The notes below the pieces were generated by a model. The model was given only the letters and a program-made list of their open reading frames with translations, was not told the origin of the DNA and did no database searches. The translations under genes and the position numbers were made by a program. Shown here piece by piece: positions 1 to 6,055 of a stretch of 9,048 bases of DNA. Each line of letters begins with the position of its first letter. Within the stretch, counting starts at the first letter, position 1. This DNA is from an uncultured Porphyromonadaceae bacterium. GTDB taxonomy: Bacteria > Bacteroidota > Bacteroidia > Bacteroidales > Muribaculaceae. The stretch covers positions 1 to 9,048 of the forward strand of contig UREH01000095.1 in assembly GCA_900546835.1 (NCBI GenBank), given 5' to 3'.

Positions 1-2
1 TA

Positions 3-35
3 TCGTCGGCAGCGTCAGATGTGTATAAGAGACAG
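3..35 (+). other. Nextera (Tn5) Read 1 adapter remnant
   Basis: These 33 bases match the Illumina Nextera Read 1 transposase adapter, ending in the 19-bp Tn5 mosaic end AGATGTGTATAAGAGACAG at 17-35. This is untrimmed library sequence at the end of a contig. Any peptide read across it (for example one ending LSLIHI on the minus strand, or starting MYKRQ on the plus strand) is artificial. Genuine genome sequence starts at 36. Bases 1-2 are also not trustworthy. Confidence 0.98.
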
Positions 36-266
36 GCCTACGCCGATGGCCATTTCAGGGCATTCGGTGGCGGCGAATTTTACCACCTGCTCGAATACTT
101 CGTGGGCAAAGTCGCCGCGGTTGGTGAACTCGAAGGCGCGGATGCCGCCTTCGTAGCAGGCTTTCACCACGGCACAGGCCGTGGCGGCGTCCTTGTGGTA
201 GAATACGGGCACCACGGGCGCCTCTTTCATCTTGGCCAGTACGGCCAGTTTATCGAATTTTGCCAT
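36..266 (-). CDS. eda: KDPG/KHG aldolase, 5' part only (truncated by contig end)
   Basis: N-terminal 77 codons of 2-keto-3-deoxy-6-phosphogluconate aldolase, a class I aldolase that splits KDPG into pyruvate and glyceraldehyde 3-phosphate in the cytosol. The visible part fits the first strands and helices of the TIM barrel. VVPVFYHKD (residues 18-26) is the first strand. GGIRAFEFTNRG (40-51) carries the Glu equivalent to E. coli Eda Glu45 (here E46) and the phosphate/carboxylate-binding Arg (R50). The sequence stops at IGVG (74-77), where the family continues with a G-T/S-V-L motif. The Schiff-base lysine would lie in the missing two thirds (the family is about 210-220 aa). The start ATG at 264-266 follows kdgK by 37 bp in the same direction, so it is probably the last or next-to-last gene of the uronate operon. 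The stop seen further left lies in adapter sequence and is not real. Confidence 0.9.
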
Positions 267-303
267 TTTACTTGTCTGTAGTGGAATATATCATCGTGAA
301 AAA

Positions 304-1326
304 TCAACGCTGCACGCGACCGTTGGCGTTTCCGCCCGCGAGTGCCTCGACTTCAGCCGCGCTCACGAGGTTGAAGTCGCCGGGAATAGTCTGCTTCAGG
401 GCCGATGCAGCTACGGCGAATTCGAGTGCCTCGCCCTGCGTGCCCATAGTGAGCATACCGTGAATCAGGCCGCCCGAGAAGCTGTCGCCCCCACCTACGC
501 GGTCGATGATTGGATTGATGTCGTAGCGCTTGCTCTCGTAGAATTCCGAACCGTTGAAAATCATGGCTTTCCAGCCGTTGTGGCTTGCCGAGAAGCTCTC
601 GCGGAGTGTCGATACCACATATTTGAAGCCGAATTCCTTGGCCATGGCGCGGAAAATACCTTTGTAGCCTTCGGCATTGGTGTCGCCGCCTTCCACGTCG
701 GCGTCGGGCTTGAAGCCGAGGCAGAGTTCGGCGTCCTCCTCGTTGCCGATACATACGTCGACATACTTCATTAGCGGACGCATCACGCTCTGGGCTTTTT
801 CGCTTGTCCAGAGTTTTTTGCGGAAATTGAGGTCGACGCTAACGGTTACCCCGTGGCGCTTGGCGGCCTCGCAGGCAAGTCGGGTAAGCTCGGCGGCCTT
901 GTCGGAGATGGCAGGGGTGATTCCGCTCCAGTGGAACCAGTCGGCACCTTCCATGATTGCGTCGAAATCGAAATCGGCGGGGTCGGCTTCGGCGATGGCG
1001 CTGCCGGCACGGTCGTAGATTACTTTCGAAGGACGCATCGATGCACCGGTCTCGCAATAGTAGATGCCCACACGATTGCCTCCGCGGGCAATGAAGCGGG
1101 TGTCGACGCCGTAGCGGCGCAGAGCGTTTACGGCAGCCTGGCCGATTTCGTGGGTCGGAAGTTTGGTCACGAAGCAGGCCTCATGGCCGTAGTTGGCGCA
1201 GCTTACGGCCACATTGGCTTCGCCGCCGCCCCATATCACATCGAAATTGTCGACCTGCACGAAGCGCGAGTGGCCGGCAGGCGAAAGGCGAAGCATGATT
1301 TCGCCGAGGGTTACGATTTTGCTCAT
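304..1326 (-). CDS. kdgK: 2-keto-3-deoxygluconate kinase (PfkB family)
   Basis: 340-aa cytosolic sugar kinase of the PfkB/ribokinase family. It probably phosphorylates 2-keto-3-deoxy-D-gluconate to KDPG with ATP. The N-terminal glycine-rich substrate motif GGGEANVAVSCANYG is at residues 33-47. The PfkB signature 2 region DRVGGGDSFSGG is at 275-286, with the predicted catalytic base D281. GGGD replaces the more common GAGD, as I recall for many KdgK-type members. RPSKVIYDRAGSAIA (98-112) is typical of KDG kinases. Length is normal for the family and both ends are intact. The start at 1324-1326 lies 7 bp after the stop of the transporter gene, so translation is probably coupled. The assignment as KDG kinase and not another PfkB sugar kinase rests on motif similarity, and is strengthened by eda immediately downstream and a KduD-like dehydrogenase upstream. 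Confidence 0.92.
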   Translation of the reverse strand: MSKIVTLGEIMLRLSPAGHSRFVQVDNFDVIWGGGEANVAVSCANYGHEACFVTKLPTHEIGQAAVNALRRYGVDTRFIARGGNRVGIYYCETGASMRPSKVIYDRAGSAIAEADPADFDFDAIMEGADWFHWSGITPAISDKAAELTRLACEAAKRHGVTVSVDLNFRKKLWTSEKAQSVMRPLMKYVDVCIGNEEDAELCLGFKPDADVEGGDTNAEGYKGIFRAMAKEFGFKYVVSTLRESFSASHNGWKAMIFNGSEFYESKRYDINPIIDRVGGGDSFSGGLIHGMLTMGTQGEALEFAVAASALKQTIPGDFNLVSAAEVEALAGGNANGRVQR

Positions 1327-1333
1327 ATTCTGG

Positions 1334-2755
1334 TTATTCCGGAGTTTGTATTTCGGTTGAGTTTTTCTCGATCATTGCGCGTTGGTTGCGGATTATGTGG
1401 ACGCGGTTCCACCACATCATGGCCATCGTGACGGCCACAAGGATGCCCGAACCGATCCATTTAAGGTTCTCGACGCACTGGAAGATTACCCACGCAAGCG
1501 GCGAGGAGGCGAAGTCGAGGCTGCCCCCGTCGAATCCGGCGGGGATGGCTACGGCAGCGTCGCCGGTCACGGCATATACATCCTTTGCAGCCAGGGTGAA
1601 CCACTGCGCGAGGTTGGTGACCATATATAGTCCCATCACCATAACGACGATTCCGACTATGAGAGTCTTGACCACGTTGCCCTTGGTGAAGGGGAGCACC
1701 AGCGGGAACACGTAGAACATTCCCGCGAGCGATGCCAGCGGCAGGAACTCGTTGCCGGGGAGCTCTACGGCCAGAAGAAGTGTAACGGGGATGAGCAGAA
1801 GCGATACCACCAGTGTGGTGGGATGGCCGATTACCAGCGCGGGGCTCATGCCGATGTTGAGCCCGTCGGCACCCTTGAATTTGCGTGCTATCAGCTGGCG
1901 TGTGGCGTCGCTGATGGGTTTCAGGCCTTCGATGAAGAGCACCGTGACGCGCGGAATGAGTTCCATCACCGCGCCCATCTTGATGCCCAGGCCGAGGATG
2001 TAGGGGATTTTGTCGACAATTTCATTCCAGGTGCGGCAGGTGAGGCATCCGATGCCCACGCCGACTATAACACCGAGAAACAGCGGCTCGCCGAGCACGC
2101 CGAATTTGCGTTTCAGTCCCTCGGCGTCGATTTCCAGACGGTCCATGCCGGGAATCTTGTCGAGACCCTTGTTTATGGCCCATGCAAAGGGCACAAAACC
2201 TGCGCAGAAAGGCTGTGGAATCGAGATTCCGTCCATGCCGTCGTAGAATCGCTGGAATTTCTTGGCCGTGATATCGGCCAGGATAAGCGTGATGACATAG
2301 CAGATTACGGCACCGAAGAATCCCCACGCGAGCGAGTCGCTGGCGAAGTAGATTACGGCGCCGATGAAGGCGAAGTGCCAGTAGTTCCAGAGGTCGATGT
2401 TGACGGTGCGCGTGGTCTTGGTGAGGAGCATCAGAAGGTTGACGCCCAGACACACGGGGATGATGAACGCGCCCACGGCAGTGTTGTAGGCCACCGAGGC
2501 GGCTGCGGGCCATCCCATGTCGAACACCTTGAGCTGTAGGTCGTAGATTTCGACCACCTCGTTGAGCGCCGGGCCGAGTGCCGAGGTGAGCAGGGCGGTC
2601 ACGATGCTCAGGCCGATGAAGCCCACACCCACTTTAAGGCCCGACTTGAGGGCGTTGCCGAAGCGGATGCCGATGCATACGCCGAGCACGGTGAAAATCG
2701 CCGGCATCATCACGGCTGCGCCCAATCCGATTATATATTTGAAAACTTCTTCCAT
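1334..2755 (-). CDS. GatC-type PTS IIC membrane transporter (orphan)
   Basis: 473-aa polytopic inner-membrane protein resembling the galactitol-specific PTS IIC component (ascorbate/galactitol, elevator-type superfamily). About ten or more hydrophobic segments are visible, for instance near residues 6-30, 42-60, 92-112, 127-160, 225-237, 300-330, 338-356, 362-385 and 432-450. Family-like stretches include GLKVGVGFIGLS (39-50), the cytosolic loop with FYDGMDGISIPQPFCAG (170-186), GEPLFLGVIVGVGIG (222-236) and NIGMSPALVIGHPTT (300-314). No IIA, IIB, HPr or enzyme I gene lies in the window, and kdgK directly follows after 7 bp. I infer that it imports a uronate-derived keto-deoxy sugar acid or a related monosaccharide without phosphorylating it, leaving phosphorylation to KdgK. 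The substrate is not known. Annotation as a galactitol transporter would be over-specific. The gene starts 27 bp after the DUF4861 gene. Confidence 0.85.
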   Translation of the reverse strand: MEEVFKYIIGLGAAVMMPAIFTVLGVCIGIRFGNALKSGLKVGVGFIGLSIVTALLTSALGPALNEVVEIYDLQLKVFDMGWPAAASVAYNTAVGAFIIPVCLGVNLLMLLTKTTRTVNIDLWNYWHFAFIGAVIYFASDSLAWGFFGAVICYVITLILADITAKKFQRFYDGMDGISIPQPFCAGFVPFAWAINKGLDKIPGMDRLEIDAEGLKRKFGVLGEPLFLGVIVGVGIGCLTCRTWNEIVDKIPYILGLGIKMGAVMELIPRVTVLFIEGLKPISDATRQLIARKFKGADGLNIGMSPALVIGHPTTLVVSLLLIPVTLLLAVELPGNEFLPLASLAGMFYVFPLVLPFTKGNVVKTLIVGIVVMVMGLYMVTNLAQWFTLAAKDVYAVTGDAAVAIPAGFDGGSLDFASSPLAWVIFQCVENLKWIGSGILVAVTMAMMWWNRVHIIRNQRAMIEKNSTEIQTPE

Positions 2756-2782
2756 TGTGTTAGGTTTGTTTTGGCGGATTGC

Positions 2783-3925
2783 TCATTTCACTGTCGCTTT
2801 CAGCGGCGTGGCTGCCAGCGCCGAGCGCGTTGCCAGGATATTCTTCCATGCGTCCATGTCGGTCACGCCACCTTTGCTCCATCCGGAGCCCCACCAGTAG
2901 GTATAGCTTTCGCCGGGAGTATAGGTTGATGGCGCAAGTATGTGGCCTATGGCTGCTCCGGCCGGTTCGGGAAGTGCCTGATAGCGCATCGCTCCGCTCA
3001 TCGGGGCCACTATGCCGACATAGATTGTTCCGTTGCCGTTGGCGGGGTCCTCTGTGAGGTCGGCATACGCCATTGCATGTTCGGCTTCCATAAGTTCGTA
3101 GCCATCAGGATTCGAGTCGTGGACTACTATGCCCGGGGCAAGCTGTCGGGGCGTGGAAAGGCCGTCGTAGCTTACGGTGGTGCGGTTGAGCCATGAGCCG
3201 CGGTCGAGCGAAATCAGACGGTGCTCCACTACTGCCGAGTCGCCGTCGATGGCCATCGGGCGGTAGTCGAGGCGTACGGTAAAGCGCAGCGGGCCGCGGT
3301 CGAGAATCTCGTAGTCGGCGTAGCAGTAGGGAAATACTATTGAGCCGAGGCTGTCGAGCAGCGCGGCTGTACCTCCCCCGAGGGTCGGGCCGACACCGTA
3401 TACATCCATTCCGTTGCCGTGGTCGACGTGGAAGGAGATGCCGCGCTCGATGTCGTCGGCGAAACGCTGTTCAAGTATTGGCGTGGCGACGCTTTTGGTC
3501 CATATGTCGTAGCCGAAGGCACGTTCGCCCGACTCCTGGAGCGCGGGGCCGTAGGCCCGGTAGGCCGAGCGGTCGTTTTCCCAGGCCATGTCGTCCTTGC
3601 GCTCGGGGAACTGGCGCCCGTAGACTATAGTGTCGACTTTCTGCGGTGTCCCCTTCACGAGGCGGTATGCTACCGTTGTGCCGGCGGGAACGTCGGCGGG
3701 AAATACCACCAGACTGTCGTAGGTAATCTGGTAAGGCACCTCAGCCCCCTCCGGGTCGGAAATCACGAATTCCTCTCCGATGGCGGCGAGTATATCGGCC
3801 AGGGGCACTTCGGCCATTTCGCCGGCGGCATTGGCATTCGAGGCGTTGGTCACCTCGATGGTGTGTTGCTGAGTGCAGCCTGCGGCGAGAGCCAGCAATG
3901 CGGCTGCGGCAAATATGGTTTTCAT
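2783..3925 (-). CDS. DUF4861 domain lipoprotein
   Basis: 380-aa secreted lipoprotein. Residues 1-16 form a short hydrophobic signal peptide and LAAGC places the lipidated cysteine at C17, so it should be anchored in the inner or outer membrane facing the periplasm or surface. The rest fits the DUF4861 family: an N-terminal beta-rich part with IEVTNASNANAAGEMAEVPL (23-42), then PERKDDMAWENDRSAYRAYGPAL, FHVDHGNGMDVYGVGPTLGGG, and a C-terminal YTYWWGSGWSKGG. The conserved Trp, Asp, His and Tyr residues suggest a carbohydrate-binding or catalytic site. No activity can be assigned from sequence alone. It lies between the KduD-like dehydrogenase (33 bp upstream) and the transporter (27 bp downstream), and DUF4861 proteins are frequent in Bacteroidetes uronate-polysaccharide loci. 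A role in processing or presenting unsaturated uronate sugars before import is inferred. Family call from pattern memory, without a profile search. Confidence 0.83.
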   Translation of the reverse strand: MKTIFAAAALLALAAGCTQQHTIEVTNASNANAAGEMAEVPLADILAAIGEEFVISDPEGAEVPYQITYDSLVVFPADVPAGTTVAYRLVKGTPQKVDTIVYGRQFPERKDDMAWENDRSAYRAYGPALQESGERAFGYDIWTKSVATPILEQRFADDIERGISFHVDHGNGMDVYGVGPTLGGGTAALLDSLGSIVFPYCYADYEILDRGPLRFTVRLDYRPMAIDGDSAVVEHRLISLDRGSWLNRTTVSYDGLSTPRQLAPGIVVHDSNPDGYELMEAEHAMAYADLTEDPANGNGTIYVGIVAPMSGAMRYQALPEPAGAAIGHILAPSTYTPGESYTYWWGSGWSKGGVTDMDAWKNILATRSALAATPLKATVK

Positions 3926-3958
3926 CTGCTTTCAGTGAAAAGTCGTAGCGGCGAAGTA

Positions 3959-4753
3959 TCAGGGCTGCTTGCCGATGTAGGCGAGGATGCCGCCGTCGAC
4001 GTAGAGGATATGGCCGTTGACGAAATTCGATGCGTCGGAAGCGAGGAATACAGCCGGACCCTTGAGGTCGTCGGGGGTGCCCCACCGGCTTGCGGGAGTC
4101 TTGGAGATGATGAACTGGTCGAATGGGTGGCGCGAGCCGTCGGCCTGGATTTCGCGCAGGGGAGCGGTCTGCTCGGTGGCGATATAGCCCGGGCCGATGC
4201 CGTTGCACTGAATGTTAGCGCCTCCGAATTCCGAGCAGATATTGCGGGTGAGCATCTTCAGGCCGCCTTTTGCTGCCGCATAGGCGCTAACGGTCTCGCG
4301 ACCGAGCTCGCTCATCATCGAGCAGATGTTGATAATCTTGCCGTGACCTTTCTTGATCATGCCGGGAATCACGGCCTTGGCCACGATGAACGGGGCTACA
4401 AGGTCTACATCGACCACGCGACGGAAATCATCTACAGCCATTTCCTCCATAGGGATGCGTTTGATTATTCCGGCGTTGTTCACGAGGATGTCGATTGTGC
4501 CGACGGTTGCCTCGATGTCGGCCACCATGGCTTTTACGGCCTCCTCGTCGGTTACGTCGCAGATATACCCCTTGGCGTCGATTCCGAGAGCCTTGTAGGC
4601 TTCAAGACCGCGGTCGACGGTCGACTGGCGCGAGCAGTTGAAAACTATTTTTGCACCTGCGGCTGCGAATGCTTCCGCTATGGCCAGGCCGATGCCATAG
4701 GCCGCCCCGGTTACGAGCGCTACTTTCCCTTCGAGAGAAAACTGATTCATCAT
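3959..4753 (-). CDS. SDR oxidoreductase, gluconate 5-dehydrogenase / KduD-like
   Basis: 264-aa classical short-chain dehydrogenase. The cofactor motif TGAAYGIG is at residues 15-22, NNAG at 92-95, and the catalytic S145-Y158-K162 lie in CSMMSELGRETVSAYAAAKGG. The fourth tetrad position, usually Asn, appears to be D117 in VVDVDLVAPF, as I recall for the Ga5DH subfamily. The sequence and its C-terminus (YVDGGILAYIGKQP) closely resemble Bacteroides proteins annotated as gluconate 5-dehydrogenase. Next to kdgK and eda, its likely job is NAD(P)H-dependent reduction of 2,5-diketo-3-deoxygluconate to KDG, the KduD step of pectin catabolism. Reduction of 5-ketogluconate is the alternative. It is the first gene of the operon. 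Two consecutive ATGs (4751-4753 and 4748-4750) make the exact start ambiguous by one residue. No strong Shine-Dalgarno site is seen. Confidence 0.88.
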   Translation of the reverse strand: MMNQFSLEGKVALVTGAAYGIGLAIAEAFAAAGAKIVFNCSRQSTVDRGLEAYKALGIDAKGYICDVTDEEAVKAMVADIEATVGTIDILVNNAGIIKRIPMEEMAVDDFRRVVDVDLVAPFIVAKAVIPGMIKKGHGKIINICSMMSELGRETVSAYAAAKGGLKMLTRNICSEFGGANIQCNGIGPGYIATEQTAPLREIQADGSRHPFDQFIISKTPASRWGTPDDLKGPAVFLASDASNFVNGHILYVDGGILAYIGKQP

Positions 4754-4780
4754 GGTTAGAAACGTGTATTTTAAGTGTTA

Positions 4781-4811
4781 CAAATATAAGAAGAATATTC
4801 GACGAAACATA
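4781..4811 (-). promoter_or_regulatory. Candidate promoter of the uronate operon
   Basis: Read on the minus strand, TATATTTG at 4788-4781 is an exact match to the Bacteroidetes -7 element TAnnTTTG. TATG at 4811-4808 sits 19 bp upstream as a weaker -33 element (consensus TTTG). Transcription would begin near 4774, giving a leader of about 20 nt before the SDR start. A second exact -7 match, TAAATTTG at 4873-4866, has no recognisable -33 element but would place the inverted repeat at 4808-4860 in the leader. Confidence 0.5.
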
Positions 4812-4860
4812 ATAGCGAATGTCGGCCGCAGGCCGGTTCGCGATGCCGTAGGCAATTATG
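4808..4860. repeat. Nested inverted repeat, possible three-way junction or operator
   Basis: A 53-bp element with three complementary sets. CATAAT (4808-4813) pairs with ATTATG (4855-4860) and encloses two hairpins. The first is GCGAA (4815-4819)/TTCGC (4837-4841) stacked on CGGCC (4823-4827)/GGCCG (4831-4835) with loop GCA. The second is TGCC (4844-4847)/GGCA (4851-4854) with loop GTA. It is GC-rich inside an AT-rich intergenic region and abuts the candidate -33 element of the operon promoter. It could be a regulator binding site, a structured leader if the farther promoter is used, or a dispersed palindromic repeat. Confidence 0.55.
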
Positions 4861-4992
4861 TAAGTCAAATTTACAAATAATTTTGGGTTTAGAGGCATTT
4901 CTGCTTCTACTCATATTATAAATACTGCCAAGGAGCATTTTGCGCTCAATCGGAGTCGGCCGTAAAATCAATGATTGTGACTCTGCGCCCCG

Positions 4993-5023
4993 TTGGCGCT
5001 CTCGCGTTAATTTGCTACCTTTG
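4993..5023 (+). promoter_or_regulatory. pyrD promoter (Bacteroidetes -33/-7)
   Basis: TTG at 4993-4995 and TACCTTTG at 5016-5023 are separated by 20 bp, matching the primary Bacteroidetes sigma factor consensus (TTTG-N19-21-TAnnTTTG). The start of transcription should fall near 5030, about 25 nt before the pyrD ATG. This rules out the in-frame upstream ATG at 4971 as the translation start. Confidence 0.75.
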
Positions 5024-5054
5024 CGCACGAATCACCTCAATATTTTATGTTCTT

Positions 5055-5963
5055 ATGGCAGACCTCAGTACATCCATCGGTTCGCTGAAGCTGAAAAATC
5101 CGGTACTTACGGCATCGGGTACCTTCGGCTACGGCGAGGAGTTCGCAGATTTTATCGACCTGAACCGTCTGGGCGGTTTTATCGTGAAAGGCACCACGCT
5201 CGAGCCTCGTCAGGGCAATCCTTATCCGCGCATGGCCGAGACGCCTTCGGGAATGCTGAATGCCGTCGGTCTGCAGAACAAAGGGGTGGACTATTTCATC
5301 GAACATATCTATCCGCGCCTTGAGGGGCTCGACACGCAGGTGATGGTCAACGTATCCGGTTCGTCGCCCGAGGACTATGCCGAGGTGTGCCGCCGCCTGG
5401 CAGTCCGGTGTCCTGCCATAAGGGGGGTTGAAGTCAATATCTCGTGCCCTAACGTGAAGCAGGGGGGGATGGCCTTCGGCACTACATGCGAGGGGGCTGC
5501 GCAGGTTGCGCGCGCCGTGCGCCGCGCATGGCCCGGAACGCTGATTATGAAGCTTTCGCCCAACGTGACGTCGATTGCCGACATCGCAAAGGCTGTGGAG
5601 GCTGAGGGGGCCGATTCGGTCAGTCTGATCAATACGCTGCTTGGCATGGCCGTCGACGTGGAGCGACGTCGCCCGATGCTTTCGACCGTCACCGGGGGCC
5701 TTTCCGGTCCCGCCGTCCGTCCTGTGGCGGTACGCATGGTCTGGCAGGTTGCAAAAGCGGTGAAAATACCCGTTGTAGGGCTTGGTGGCATTCTTACCGC
5801 CCGCGACGCGTTGGAGTTCATCATGGCCGGGGCTACCGCTGTAGAGATAGGAACGGCGAATTTCGTCGATCCTTCGGTGACGGTGAAAATCATCGACGGC
5901 ATCGACGAATATCTCGACCGCCATGGTCTCCGGGATCTGGCCTCGATCCGTGGTTGTATCTGA
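5055..5963 (+). CDS. pyrD: Dihydroorotate dehydrogenase, class 1B catalytic subunit
   Basis: 302-aa FMN-dependent TIM-barrel enzyme that oxidises dihydroorotate to orotate in de novo pyrimidine synthesis, in the cytosol. NPVLTASGTFGYG (15-27), the FMN/substrate lysine region VKGTT (44-48), NAVGLQNKG (69-77) and the active-site loop VNISCPNVKQGG with catalytic base C131 identify class 1; Cys, not Ser, marks class 1 against class 2. IMKLSPN (164-170), the INTLLGM segment (192-198), GLSGPAVRP (215-223) and VVGLGGI (240-246) complete the FMN/phosphate site. Class 1B enzymes normally pair with PyrK, an FAD/[2Fe-2S] electron-transfer subunit, to use NAD+. No pyrK is next to this gene; the upstream stretch is a non-coding divergent promoter region. 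The start at 5055 is chosen because it begins the conserved MADLSTSIGSLKLKNP sequence and lies after the predicted transcription start. Confidence 0.93.
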   Translation: MADLSTSIGSLKLKNPVLTASGTFGYGEEFADFIDLNRLGGFIVKGTTLEPRQGNPYPRMAETPSGMLNAVGLQNKGVDYFIEHIYPRLEGLDTQVMVNVSGSSPEDYAEVCRRLAVRCPAIRGVEVNISCPNVKQGGMAFGTTCEGAAQVARAVRRAWPGTLIMKLSPNVTSIADIAKAVEAEGADSVSLINTLLGMAVDVERRRPMLSTVTGGLSGPAVRPVAVRMVWQVAKAVKIPVVGLGGILTARDALEFIMAGATAVEIGTANFVDPSVTVKIIDGIDEYLDRHGLRDLASIRGCI

Positions 5964-5985
5964 GCGTTCGTGCCTCGCGAGAAAA

Positions 5986-6041
5986 TATAAACGAAGGCGA
6001 TGTGTCTGAATTCAGGTTCGACACATCGCCTTACGTTTATA
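5986..6041. terminator. Bidirectional hairpin terminator between convergent genes
   Basis: A long inverted repeat fills the gap between pyrD and the convergent carbonic anhydrase-like gene. TATAAACG (5986-5993) pairs with CGTTTATA (6034-6041), and AAGGCGATGTGTC (5994-6006) pairs with GACACATCGCCTT (6020-6032). Only A6033 is bulged, giving 21 bp in all around a 13-nt loop that contains TGAATTCA. A-rich sequence on the left (5982-5985) gives a TTTT tail for minus-strand transcripts, and TTT at 6044-6046 a weak tail for plus-strand ones. It should terminate both genes and limit antisense read-through. Confidence 0.85.
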
Positions 6042-6055
6042 GATTTCCCAGCCGC

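Noticed and set aside
21..281. Plus-strand frame starting MYKRQ at the left edge
   Set aside because: Its start lies in adapter sequence and the rest is antisense to eda.
3419..4759. 446-aa plus-strand open frame opposite the DUF4861 and SDR genes
   Set aside because: It is a shadow of GC-rich codon usage on the minus strand, spans two well-supported genes and an intergenic gap, and shows no recognisable motif.
4964..4976. AATCA-A-TGATT palindrome upstream of the pyrD -33 element
   Set aside because: Short and AT-rich, so it is expected by chance. No known regulator site was recognised.
4971..5054. Upstream in-frame start for pyrD adding 28 residues
   Set aside because: The promoter -7 element at 5016-5023 lies inside this extension, and the family N-terminus starts at the ATG at 5055.
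5037..5924. 295-aa minus-strand open frame opposite pyrD
   Set aside because: pyrD is a clear, intact class 1 dihydroorotate dehydrogenase with its own promoter. The antisense frame shows no known motifs.
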